A stretch of 64,000 bases of DNA, from assembly GCF_007565055.1 (NCBI RefSeq), contig NC_044551.1, forward strand, positions 94,394,089 to 94,458,088. The letters run 5' to 3'. The translations under genes were made by a program, and so were the position numbers. This DNA is from Rhinopithecus roxellana (lineage: Eukaryota > Chordata > Mammalia > Primates > Cercopithecidae). The notes beneath the pieces are model-generated. The model did not search any database and was not told the origin of the DNA. It saw only the letters and a list, made by a program, of their open reading frames with translations. This document shows, piece by piece, positions 24,132 through 35,372 of the stretch (position 1 is the stretch's first letter; each line of letters begins with the position of its first letter).

Positions 24132-25555
24132 TATATATTTTTTTTTGGCGGGGGGTTATTTTTAGTTTTTATTTCTTTTAGGTCCTGGAGTGCACGTGCA
24201 GGATGTGCAGGTTTGTTACATAGGAAAACATGTGCCATGGTGATTTGCTGTACCTATCAACCCATCACCTACGTATTAAGCCCAGTATGTATTAGCTATT
24301 TTTCCTAATGCTCTCCCTCCCCACCAGCACCCTCAACCTCTGACAGGCCCCCATGTGTGTTGTTCCTCTCTCTGTGTCCATGTGTTCTCATGTTCAGCTC
24401 CCATTTATAAGCAAGAACATGTGGTGTTACACATGGTGTTTAGTTTTCTGTTCCTGCATGTGTTTGCTGAGGATAAAGGCTTCCAGCTCCATCCATGTCC
24501 CTGCAAAGTACATGATCTCTTTCACAGGCTGGGCGTGGTGGCTCATGCCTGTAATCCCAGCACTTTGGCAGGCCCAGGTGGGTGGATCACCTGAGGTCAG
24601 GAGTTCGTGACCAGCCTGACCAGTGGAACCCTGTCTCTACTAAAAATATAAAAATTAGTTGGGCATGGTGGCAGGCACCTGTAATCCCAGCTAGTCAGGA
24701 TGCTGAGGCAGGAGAATTGCTTGAACCTGGAAGGCGGAGGTTGCAGTGTGCCGAAACCGCGCTATTGCACTTCAGCCTGGGTGACACAATGAGACTCCTT
24801 CTCAAAAATCAAAAACAAATGCTTGTGGACCACGTAAATTTCTTATTTTGAGAAGTGTCTGTTCATGCCCTTTTCACACTTTTTAATGGGATTTTTTTTT
24901 TTTTTCCTTGTGCGTTTGTTTAAGTTCCTTGTAGAGTCTGGGTATTAGACCTTTGTAGATGGATAGATTGTAAAAATTTTCTCCCATTGTGTAGATTTGC
25001 CTGTTCACTCTGATAGTTTTTTTGCTGTGCAGAAACTATTTAATTTAATTAGATCTAATTTTTCAAGTTTTGTTTTTGTTGCAATTGACTTTTAGCATTT
25101 TTATCATGAAATCTTTCCTCTTGCCTATGTCCTGAATGGTATTGCTTAGATTTTCTTCTAGGGTTTTTACAATTTTGGGTTTTACATTTAAGTCTTTAGT
25201 CCATCTTGAGTTAATTTTTGTATAAGGAAGGGATCAAATTTCAACTTTCTGCATATGGCTAGCCAGTTCTTCCAGCACCATTTATTAAATACGGAATCCT
25301 TTCCTCATTTGCTTGTTTTTGTCAGGTTTGCTGAAGATCAGATGGTCGTAGATGTGTGGTCTTATTTCTGGGTTCCCTATTCTGTTCTATTGGTCTATGT
25401 ATCTGTTTTTGTACTAGTATTATGCTGCTTTGATTACTGTAGCCTTGTAGTATAGTTTGAAGTCAGGTAGCATGATTCCTCCTGTTTTGTTCTTTTTGCT
25501 TAGGATTGTCTTGGTTATATGAGTTCTTTTTTGGTTCCATATGAATTTTAAAATC
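24132..25555 (-). mobile_element. 5'-truncated L1PA/PB-type LINE (element C) inside element A
   Basis: Antisense L1 with its own 3'UTR start ('gtgcacgtgcaggatgtgcaggtttgttac' near 24190) followed by ORF2 sequence up to 'ttggttccatatgaatttt' near 25550. Element A then resumes ('cattcaaatattttgctc'). About 20 bases of element A are missing at the junction, and no target duplication is evident. An AluS lies at 24527-24819, with about 550 bp of L1 missing around it. Confidence 0.9.
24527..24819 (+). mobile_element. AluS in L1 element C
   Basis: Sense Alu beginning GGCTGGGCGTGG at 24527, with both arms and a short A-rich end near 24819. 'gatcacctgaggtcaggagttc' and 'gaccagcctgacc' place it in AluS. 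The L1 sequence before it (3'UTR-proximal) and after it ('ccacgtaaatttcttattttgagaag') are not adjacent in L1. Confidence 0.93.
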
Positions 25556-28500
25556 CATTCAAATATTTTGCTCATTTTTTATTGGATTATTAGATTTTTT
25601 TTCTTTGGAGTTGTTCGAGCTTCTTATACATGCTTGTTATTAACCCCTTGTCAGATGGGTAGTTTGCAAATGTTTTATCCCATTCTGTGGGTTTTCTCTT
25701 CACTTTGTTGATTGTATCCTTTGTTGTGAAGAAGCATTTTAACTTGATGTGATCCCATTTGTCCCATTTTTGCTTTGGTTGCCTGTTCTTGTGGGGTATT
25801 GTTCAAGAAATGTTTGCCCAGACCAATGTCCTGGTAATTTCCTCTAATGTTTTCTTGTAGTAGTTTCACACTTTAAGGTCTTAGACTTAAGTCTTTAATC
25901 TATTTTGATCTGATTTTTGAATATAGCAAAAGATGGGAATCTAGTTTCATTTTTCTGTATATGGCTATTGTTTTCGCAGCACCATTTATTGAAGAGACTC
26001 TTTTCTCTAGTGAATGTTCTTTGGCTTCTTGGTCAGGAGGAAGTCTGGGTTCTATATTCTGTTCCATTGAGCTATGTGTCTATTTTACTTTTGTTTGTTT
26101 GTTTGTTTGTTTTGCTAGTACCATACTTTGGTTAATATAGCTCTGTAGCCTAATTTGAAGTCAGGTAACGTGATTCCTCCAATTTTGTTCTTTTTGCTTA
26201 GGATAGTTTTGGCTATTCTGGGTCTTTTGTGGTTCCATATAAATTTTAGAATTGTTTTTTCTACTTCTGTCAAGAATGTCATTGTCATTTTGATAGAGAT
26301 TGCATTGAATTTTTAGGTTGCTTTGTGTAATGTGGACATTTTAACGATATTAATTCTTCCAATTCAATATTTTTTCCTTCTTTGGTGTCCTTCTCAGTGT
26401 ATTTCATCAGTGCTTTATAGTGTTTATTATAGAGATCTTTCACTTTCATTAATTCCTGGGTATTTAATTTTATTTGCAGCTATCATAAATTGGATTACTT
26501 TTTTGATTTCTTTTCAAATTATTCACAGTTGGCATGTAGAAGTGCTACTAATTTTTGCTTGTTGATATTTTGTCTTGTAATTTTACTGAATTTATCAGTT
26601 CTTATAGTTTTTAAAGGAGACTTAAGTTTACTTCAAATATAAGATCATATCATCTGCAAACAAGGGTAATTTGAGTTCTTCACTTCAGTTTCAATGCCAT
26701 TTATTTCTTTCTCTTGTCTGGTTGCTCTAGCTAGGAATACAGGTACTCTGTTGAATATCAGTGGTAAAAGTGGGCGTCTTTGTCAAGTTCCAGATCTCAG
26801 AGGAAAGGCTTTCAGTTTTTCACTATCTGGCATGATACTAGCTATGGGCCTGCCATATATGGCTTTTATTGTTTAGATATGTTCCTTCTATACCCAGTTT
26901 TTGAGGGTTTATAATATGAAGGGATATGGAATTTTGTCAAATGCTTTATCAGCATAAATTGAAATGATCATATGTTTTTTATCCTTTATTCTGTGGATGT
27001 GATATATCTCATTAATTGATTTGCTTATGTTGAACAATCCTTGTATAACAGAGATAAATTCCACTTGGCCGTGATTAATGATCTTTCTACTGTATTGCTG
27101 AATTCTGTTTGCTAATCTTTTGTTGAGATTTTTTTTCATCAATATTCATCAGAGAATATTGATCAGAAAATATCTTTGTCTGGTTTTGGTATCAACATGT
27201 TTTAGAATAAAGTTGGAAGCATTCCCTTCTCCTCTATTTTTTGGAATAGTTTGAGTAGGTTTGATATTAGTTTTTCTTTAAATGTTTGGTAGAATTCAGT
27301 AGTGAAGCCATCAATCAGGTCCTGGGCTTTTCTTTACAGGGAGATTTTTTATTACAGTTTCAATCTCAGCACTTGTTATTGTCCTGTTCAGGTCCCAGAT
27401 TTCATCCTTGTTCAATCTTGGTAGGCTGTATGTATCTAGAAATGTGTTCATTTCTTCTAGGTTTCCCAATGTATTGGCATATAGTTGCTCATAGTAGGCA
27501 CTAATGATCCTTTGAATTTCTTCAGTATAATTTGTAATGTGTCTTTTTTCATTTCTGATTTGCTTTATTTGTATCTTCTCTCTTGTTTTTCTTAGTCTGG
27601 CCAACAACTGGTCAATTTTGTTTAACTTTTCAAAAAAACAACTTTTTGCTTGATTAATTTTTATATTGTTTTCTTCATATCTTTTATTTATTTCTATTCT
27701 GATTTTGATTATTTCTTTTGTTTCATTTTTTGATATGATTTGCTATTTCTTTTCTAGTTCTTTAAGATACATTGCTAGATTGTTTATTTGAAGTTTTTCC
27801 TCTTTTTTGAAGTAGGCACTTATAGCTATAAACTTCCTTGTGAGTACTGATTTTGCTGTATCTCATAAGTTTGAAATATTGTATTTTCTTTATCACTTGT
27901 TTAAGGAAATTTTCAATTTCTTTCTTAATTTTTCTATTGACCCAATGGTCATTCAGGAGGATATTGTTGAATTTCCTTGTATTTGTATAATTTCCAAAAT
28001 TCTTCTTGTTATTGATTTCTAGTTTTATTCCATGTGGTCTGAGAAGATATTTGATATTATTTCAACTTTTTGAATGTTTTATTATCACTTGCTTTGTGAC
28101 CCAACAGATGGTGTATCCTTGAGAATGATCCAGCTGCTGAGTAAAATATGTGTATACCGCAGCTCTTGGATAAAATTTTCTGTAAATATCTATTAGAGCC
28201 ACTTGGTCTATAGTACAGATTAAGTTTAATGTTCTTTTGTTGATTTCCTGTCTGGGAGATCTGCCCAATGCTGATAGTGGGGTATTGAAGTCTCCAACTA
28301 TTATCATATTGAGGCCTTTTTCTCTCTTTAACTCTAATAATATTTGTCTGAAATATTTTGGTGCTCAACCATTATAAATGCATCAATATAAATATATATA
28401 AAATATATATATATATTTTAAATTGTTAAATTTTCTTGCTTTATTAACCCTTTTATCATTATATAGTGTCCTTATTTGTCCCTTCTTATAGTTTTGTCTT

Positions 28501-28770
28501 GAAATCTGTTTTATCTATTATAAACATAGTCACCTCTGTTCTTTTATGGTTAACAGTGGCATGGAATATTTTTTACTTTCCTTTATTTTCAGTCTATACG
28601 TGTCTTTATAGGTGAAGTGTGTTTCTTATAGGCAACACATCAATGGGTTTTGTTTATTCATTCATTCAGCCAGTCTATGTCTTTTGATTGGACAGTTTAA
28701 TCAATTTAAATTCAATGTTATTATTCACAAGTGAGGACTTATTCCTGCCATTTTGTTACTTGTTTTCTAG
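25556..28770 (-). pseudogene. L1MA element A, ORF2 (endonuclease, RT and C-terminus remnants)
   Basis: Antisense ORF2 with many stops. Readable pieces on the minus strand are GDFNTPLSALGRS in the 28062-28307 frame (endonuclease block), a GPD-ended frame 27311-27607 leading into the RT, and YADKAFDKI in 26909-27142 (an RT palm block, with the usual motif altered). These follow the normal 5'-to-3' domain order from right to left. The sequence is more diverged than element B, consistent with its being the host of B and C. Confidence 0.9.
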
Positions 28771-29299
28771 TTGTTTTGTGGTCTTCTCTTCCTTCTTTCT
28801 TTCCTTTCTTTAGTGAAGGTGATTTTTCTCTGGTGATACAATTTAGTTTCTTGCTTTTAGTTTTTTGTGTATTCATTGCATGTATTTTGGCTTGAAGTTA
28901 CCATTAGGCTTGCAAACACTATCTTTTAAGGCATCATTTTGACGTGATAACACGTTAACACTATTTATATAAACAAGCAAACAAACAAGCAAAAAGAAAA
29001 CTAATAAAAACTCTATGCCTTAACCATCCCCCCATTTTTTAGCTTTTTGTTGTCTCTATTTATTTCTTATTGTATGGTCTATGTCTTGAAAAGTAGTCGT
29101 TGCTGTTATTTTTGATTCATCATCGAGTCTATCTACCTAAGATCAGAGTCGTTTACACACCACAGTTATATTGTTATAATATTCTGTGGTTTTCTGTCTA
29201 CTTACTATTACCAATTAGTTCTCTACCTTCAGGTGTTTGCTTTTGCTTACTAATGTCCTTTTCTTTCTGATTGAAGTACTCACTTTAGAGTGCCTTGTA

Positions 29300-30345
29300 G
29301 GACAGGTATGTTGTTGATGAAATCCCTCAGGTTTGTTTTTTTTTTTTTTTTTTTTTTTTTGCCTTGCAAAGTATTTCTCCTGTATGTTTGAAGAATATTT
29401 TTACTGGGTATACTATTCTAGGGTAAAATATTTTTTTCCTTCAGCACTTTAAATATGTCATGCCAGTCTCTGATGACCTGTTAGGTTTCCACTAAGAAAT
29501 CTGCCATCAGAAGTATTGGAACTCCATTGTATGTTATTTGTTTCTTTTCTCCTGCTTCTTTCAGCATCCTTTCTTTATCCTTGACTTTTGGGACTTTGAT
29601 TATTAAAGGTAGGCTCCTTTGAGTTAAATCTGCATGGTGTTCTATGACCTTCTTTTGTACTTACCTGTTGGTATCTTTCTCAAGGTTTGGGAAGTTCCCT
29701 GCTATTATCCATTTGAATAAATTTTCTACCCCTATCTCCTTATCTACCTCCTCTTTAAGGCCAATAAGTCTTGGATTTGCACTTTAGAGGCTATTTTCTA
29801 TGCCCTATAGGCATGCTTCATTGTTTATATTATTTTTTCTTTTGTCTCCTCTATCCATGTATTTTCAAATACTCTGTCTTCAAGCTCACTAACTCTTTCT
29901 TCTGCTTAGACAATTCTGCTATTAAAAGACAGATGCATTCTTCAGTATGCCAATTGCATTTTTCAGCTCTAGAATTTCTGCTTTTTTTTCAAGTATTTCA
30001 ATTTCTTTGTCAAATTTATCTAATAGAATTCCAAATTTCTTCTCTATGTTACCTTGAATTTTTTTTTTTTTTTTTTTTTAGTTTTCTCAGCACAGCTATT
30101 TTGAATTATCTGTATAAAAGGTCACATATCATTGTTTCTCTAGGACTGGTCCCTGGTGTCTGATTTAGTTCATTTGATGAAGTCATGTTTTCTTGGATGG
30201 AGTTGATGTTAGGTGATACTCTTTGATGTCTGGTCTTGAGAGTTAGATATTTATTGTAGTCTTTCCTGTCTGGGCTTATTTGTATCTGTCTTCCTTGAGA
30301 AGGCTTTCCAGGTATCTGAAAGGACTTGGGTGTCATGATCTAGGC
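29300..30345 (-). pseudogene. L1MA element A, ORF1 remnant
   Basis: On the minus strand the frame 30106-30336 starts MTPKSFQIPGKPSQGRQ and runs to a stop. The downstream region 29500-30050 retains the coiled-coil-encoding pattern ('tctagaatttctgc', 'ttcagtatgccaattgc'), but stops interrupt it. Poly-T expansions occur at 29336-29360 and 30060-30079. ORF1 of old L1M elements lies here, between the 5'UTR and ORF2. Confidence 0.8.
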
Positions 30346-31785
30346 TGTATCTGCTTTAGGTGTCACCCTAAGCCGAGTTATGCTGTGGTTCTTGCAGACT
30401 TATAGATATATCACCTTGATGAACATGGATAAGATGTAGGATAATTCTCTGGATTACCAGGCAGTCCCTTGTTCTCTTCTTTTACTCTCTCCCAAACAAA
30501 CGGAATCTCTATCTCTGTTCTGAGCCATCTAAAGATAGAGATGGAGTGACCTAAGCCCCTTTGTGTCCGTCACCACTATGACTGTGCTTGGTCAGGCCTG
30601 CAGCCAGCACAGCACAGGGTGTCACTAAAGTCTTGCTATAACTACTCCCTGGCTACTGTCTATATTCGCTCAAGGTCCTAGGTCTCTGCAATCAGTAAGC
30701 TGGCAAAGGCAGACAGGCCTGTGTCTTTCTCTTTAGGGTGGCAAGTTCCCCTAGGCCCAGCGTGTGTCCAGAATTCCCAGCCAAACTTCAAGGACCAAGA
30801 TCAAAAACCTTAGTAGTTTACCTGGTGTTCTACTGTACTGCAGCTGAGCTGGCATTCAAACCTGAAGATGCAGTTCCTTCCTCCTTTTCTCCACTTTCCA
30901 AAGGCAAAGGAGCATCACCCAGTAGTCACTGCCACTATGAGCCATGAAGAGTACTGCCAGAGTACCATCAAATGTTCCCATAGGGCCCAAGGGTTCTTAA
31001 ATCAGCTTGTGGTGAATGCTGCCTGGCCTGAGACTCACCCTTCAGGGCAGTGGGCTCACTTCTGGCCCAGAACAGGACCAGATATGCCAATAAGAGTCAC
31101 TTTATGGAACTGGGGACTCCAAGAGCCTGCTTCGTGTTCTACCCCACTGTGGCTGTGCTGGTACCTAAGGTGCAGGACAAAGCCCCCTTTACTTTTTCCT
31201 TTGTTTTTTTTCAAGCAGAAGGAGTTTTGCCCCATAGCCACTACAGCTAATAATGTACTGAGTCTCAACTGAAGCCAACAATTTTCAGAGGCTCACCCAA
31301 GGCCCTCTGTGTAGTTCCTGGGTATCACTGCTGGTTATACAGGTCCCAAGGGCTCTTCAATAAGCAGGTGATGAATACTGACAGGACTGAGTCCTTCCCT
31401 TCAAAGCAGTGGGTTCCCTTCTGGCCCATGGTGTGTCTAGAAATGTCATCCAGGAGCTAGGCCCTGAAATGGGGGGCCTCATGACTCTGGCAAGTGCCCT
31501 ATCCTGCTGTGAGTGAGCTGGTATCTAAAATGTGAGATATAGTTCTCTCCACTCTTCCTTCTCCTCTCCTTAAGTTGGAGGAAGGGGTCTCTTTTGGAGC
31601 CATGAGCTGTTTAGCCTAGGGTTGTGAAGGGTGATGTCAACACACCCTGAGCCTACCCAGCTTGTGTATCAGTAGGTCACGTGACCCCTCCCTGCCTGGG
31701 TCTCGTTCTGCACCAATTCAGCACTAAGCCTTACCTATGAGTTGTAGTCTTTATGGCCTAGATTGTCTTTCAATGAACTCTATAT
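30346..31785 (-). promoter_or_regulatory. L1MA element A 5'UTR with tandem degenerate units
   Basis: GC-richer 1.4 kb at the 5' end of element A. Three related units are visible from anchor phrases 'gggtggcaagttcccctagg' (30737), 'gggcagtgggctcacttctgg' (31045) and 'aagcagtgggttcccttctgg' (31401), each followed by a 'tgctgagctggta/cattc' block and a pyrimidine-rich block. Spacings are about 308 and 356 bp. Old L1 families are known to carry repeated 5'UTR monomers. The outer edge near 31785 is approximate. Confidence 0.75.
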
Positions 31786-31842
31786 TTTTGTCCATTTTTT
31801 AGTTATAATATTTATTCATCATTTTAATTATAATGAATACAT
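31786..31842. other. Short AT-rich spacer
   Basis: Separates the end of L1 element A from the MER5-type element. Nothing is recognised. Confidence 0.4.
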
Positions 31843-32068
31843 CAAGTTTTCTCAAGTATGGCACAACTGACATCTTTAGCTGAATAATTCTTTGTTACTC
31901 ATTGTTGTAAGTTGATGTCTTGTGCATTGTAAGATAGTTAGCAATGTCCTAGTCCTCTATCCACTAGATATCTGCAGCTCCCTGCAGTTGTGACAATCAA
32001 GAATATCACCAGATATTTTCAAATGTCTCCTGTTGAGCAAAATCATCCCCAGTTGAGAAACTTGTTAA
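31843..32068 (-). mobile_element. MER5A-type hAT-Charlie MITE
   Basis: Antisense copy with 'tctcaagtatggcacaactgacat', 'gataattctttgtta', 'tgcattgtaagatagttagcaatgtcc', 'tctatccactagat', 'gttgtgaca' and terminal 'gttgagaaac'. These follow the full MER5A consensus, so it is near complete. Non-autonomous, old, and without coding capacity. Confidence 0.88.
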
Positions 32069-32684
32069 GAATATGTATTCCTTCCAATACTATTTATACT
32101 GCTCTTAGGGGATATAGTATCTATACATTTACTTTTATTTGCAATGTAGCTTTTGAATATGAATACTCAAAAAGATGTATCACTGACAATCCTTTAAAAC
32201 TAGAACATAATGGGAGCATACATAGGAATACATTGTTAATATTTATCTAATTAATACTTATTAAACATTTTTATTTAGTTATAGCCAAAATAATACTGTG
32301 TAACAAACAATTCTATAATACTCAGAAAAGGTATCTTGCTCTTTCACCATTCTGAAGGTTTCATTGGGTTTTTCTCATGTTGGCTGGCCTCAGCTAGGTT
32401 TGACTGGTTTAGATAGGAGGATCCTCAGGCCCCAGGTCAAGGTCCAGTATCTCATGCCCATACTGAGCCTCGCAGCTCCCCAGGGTAATGTTTTATTATG
32501 GAAGTGACAGAAGCTCAAGGGGGCAAGTTAAATCTAGTAGACGTATTTACAGTCTTTGCTAAGGTGACCACTATTATCACTCCAATTTCCAGAGAAAGCC
32601 ACATGTTCAAACACAGCATTAATGAGGAAGTGATACATAGTTTGTCTTAGGTGAAACAAGACAAAAGTTATTTGGCAGAGGACA
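32069..32684. other. Unclassified, possible ancient repeat at 32295-32545
   Basis: 'ctgtgtaacaaacaattc', 'ggctggcctcagctagg' and 'gctcaagggggcaag' resemble a dispersed mammalian repeat that I cannot name. The rest shows nothing. Confidence 0.35.
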
Positions 32685-33297
32685 GACATGTGAAAGCATA
32701 TAGTGGTCCAATTTGGAAAACATTTTGGTCGTTCCTCAAAAGGTTTCACATAGTTACAATAGTCTGTTAAAAAAATGCATATGAATGTTCAGGGTAGTTT
32801 TATTCACAAGAGCCCAAAATGAAAACAAATCAAAAGTCAATAAGCTGTTGAATGGATAAATAAAATGTGACATATCCATATAACTGAATATCATTTAGCA
32901 ATAAAGAGAAACTGAGTACTGGACAGATGAAGTACTGGTACATTCTACACCACGAGTGACCCTTGAAAACAATTTGCTAAGTAAAAGAAGTCATTTATAA
33001 AAGATCATACATTGTATATTTTCTTTAATATAAAATGTTTAGAGTAGGCAAACTTATAGGGACAGAGAGAAGATGAGTTGTTTCTTAGAGATAAGAAAGG
33101 AATTAAGGGGAAATGGGGATTGACTACTAATGAGTGTGGGGTTCCTTTATGGAAGACAAAAATGTTCTAATACTAGATTGTGATGGTGGTTGTATAACCC
33201 TGGGAATGAACTGAAATCATTGAATTGTACACTTCAAATAGGTGAATTGCATAATATGTGAACTATATCTTAATGAAACTGTATTTTTAAAATAAAA
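32685..33297 (+). mobile_element. L1MB/MC-type LINE 3' end
   Basis: Sense L1M 3' region: 'gttgaatggataaataaaatgtgacatatccatat', 'aatatcatttagcaataaagag', 'attgtgatggtggttgtataac' and 'attgaattgtacacttcaaataggtgaattg', ending in an A-rich stretch. This is the classic 3'UTR of older L1M families. Confidence 0.92.
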
Positions 33298-33413
33298 TTC
33301 TATTGAAGGAATAAATAATACTAAAAAATTATCATAGATGACACAAACACATGGTAAAACATTCCATGATCATAGATTGAAAGACTGAATATTGTTAAAA
33401 CATCTACACTGAC
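33298..33413. other. Unclassified spacer
   Basis: AT-rich with no recognised element. Confidence 0.4.
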
Positions 33414-33803
33414 TGATATGCTTGGCTCTGTGTCCCCACCCAAGTATCATGTCTAATTATAATCCCCAGTGTCATAGGTAGGGCCTGGTAGAAGGTGATT
33501 GGATCATGGGGGTCGTTTCCAGTAATTTAGCACCATCCCTCTAGTGCTGTCTTGTGATAGAGTTCCCATGAGAGCTGGTTGAAAGTGTATAACACCTCCC
33601 CATTCATTTTCTCTCTCCTGCCAGCCATCTGAAGATGAGCCTGCTTCCCCTTCACTTTCTGCCATAATCGTAAGTTTCCTGAGGCCTTTCCAGCCATGCT
33701 TCTTGTACAGCCTACTGAACTACGAGTCAATTAAACTTCTTTTTTTCATAAATTACCCAGTCTCAGGTGGTTCTTTATATCAGTGCAAGAATGGATTAAT
33801 TCA
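33414..33803 (+). mobile_element. MSTA/MSTB-type MaLR 5' LTR
   Basis: Sense LTR from TGATATGCTTGGCTCTGTGTCC to TAATTCA. 'tggatcatgggggtcg', 'cttgtacagcctactgaac', 'caattaaacttc' and 'aaattacccagtctcaggtg' follow the MST LTR consensus. It continues directly into MST internal sequence. Confidence 0.92.
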
Positions 33804-34856
33804 GGAAATTAGTACCAGAGGAATTGGCTGTTGCTACAAAGATTCCTGAAAATGTGAAAGTGACTTTGTAACTGGGTAACAAGCAAAGGTTGGAATGGTT
33901 TGGAGGTCTCAGAAGAAGACAGAAAGATAAGAGAGTTTGGAACTTCCTAGAGATTTGTTGAATGGTTTTGGCCAAAATGCTGATAGTGATATGGACAGAG
34001 AGGGCCAAGCTGATGAGGTCTCAGATATGGAGAGGAGAAACTTTTTGGGAACTGGAGTGAAGGTTACTCTTGCTATGCTTTAGCATAGAGATTGGTGACA
34101 TTCCACCCCTTCTCTAGGAATCTGTTGAACTATTAAATTGGGAGAGATGACTTAGAGTAGCTGGTAGAAAAATTTTCTAAGCAGCAAAGAGTTCAAGATG
34201 TGGCCTAGCTGCTTCTAAATACCTACACTCTCATCTGCATAAACAAAGAAATGACCTGAAACTGTAATTTCTATTTAAAAAGCAAGCTGAGCATTAAAGT
34301 TTGGAAAATACGCAGGCTGACCATGTGTTAGAAAAGAAAACTCCATTTTCTGAGCAGGAATTCAAGCCAGCTACAGAAATTTGCATAAGTAAAGAGGAAC
34401 TGAATGTTAATAGCCAAAACAATCGGGAAAATGCCTCCAAGGCATTTCAGAGACCTTTGCAGCAGCCCATCCCATCGCAGGCCTAAGGCCTAGGAGGGAA
34501 GAATGGTTTCATGGGCCGGTCCCAGGGTTCTGTTGCTCTTTGCAGCCTCAGGACATGTTGCCCTGTGTCAAGCCACTCCAGTTTTAGCTGTGACTAAAAG
34601 AAGCCAAGATACAGCTCATGCCACTGCTAGAGGGTGCAAACCAGTAGCCACCAAAGTTTCCATGTGGTATTAAGCCTGCAGGTGCATGGAGGGCAAGAGT
34701 TGAGGCTTGGGTGCCTCTGCCTAGATTTCAGAAGATGTATGGAAACACCTGGATATCCAGGGAGAAGTCTGCCTTAGGGGAAGAATCCTCATGGAGATCC
34801 TCTACTAGGACAATACAGAGGGAAAATGTGGGGTTGGAGCACCCACACATAATGAA
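33804..34856 (+). mobile_element. MST/THE1 internal region, partial
   Basis: Non-coding internal MaLR sequence beginning 'attagtaccagaggaattgg'. It can be aligned step by step with the THE1 internal region at 48095-49682 ('gtttggaacttcctagagattt', 'aatgctgatagtgatatg', 'aaagtttggaaaatacgcagg', 'cctagatttcagaagatgt'). It stops near 34856 where L1 sequence begins. The remaining internal part and the 3' LTR are absent. Open frames of 61-65 residues are incidental. Confidence 0.9.
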
Positions 34857-35203
34857 ATCACGTTATTTGCACAACATGGATGCAGGCAGAGGCCATTATC
34901 CTAATTGAATTAATTTAGAAACAGAAAACTAAATACCACATGTTCTCTCTTATAAGTTGAAGATAAATATTGGGTACATGTGGACATAAAGATAGGAACA
35001 ATAGATGTTGGAGACTCCAAAAAGAGGGAGGGAATGAGGGGGACAAGGATAGAAAAACTACCTACTGTGTACCAAGTTCACTATATAGGTGATAAGATCC
35101 ATAGAAGCTAAACCCTCAGCATCATGCAATATACTCATGTAACAAACCTGCACAGGTACCTCCTGAATGTAAAAGTTTAAAACAATAATAAAATAAAAAT
35201 CTT
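34857..35203 (+). mobile_element. 5'-truncated L1 3' end
   Basis: Sense L1: 'aatgaaatcacgttatttgcacaacatgg', 'ggccattatcctaattgaatt', 'ataccacatgttctctcttataag', 'atgtaacaaacctgcacaggtacc' and an A-rich 3' end. It abuts truncated MST internal sequence, with no MST on the far side. Confidence 0.92.
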
Positions 35204-35330
35204 GCCTCCCCAAAGTCAGCTACTTTGTTACATTCATTCCCTCTCTTCCCCAATGCAACATGTGCTTACTTACTTCCCCTTACATTCTAAAGTTTCTTTC
35301 AGTTGCAGCAGCAAAATCAAATTTTAGAAG

Positions 35331-35336
<6 letters not shown>
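35204..35336. other. Unclassified spacer
   Basis: Nothing is recognised. Confidence 0.4.

Positions 35337-35371
<35 letters not shown>
35337..35371 (+). repeat. (TTG)n microsatellite
   Basis: About eleven uninterrupted TTG units. Confidence 0.97.
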
Positions 35372-35372
<1 letters not shown>

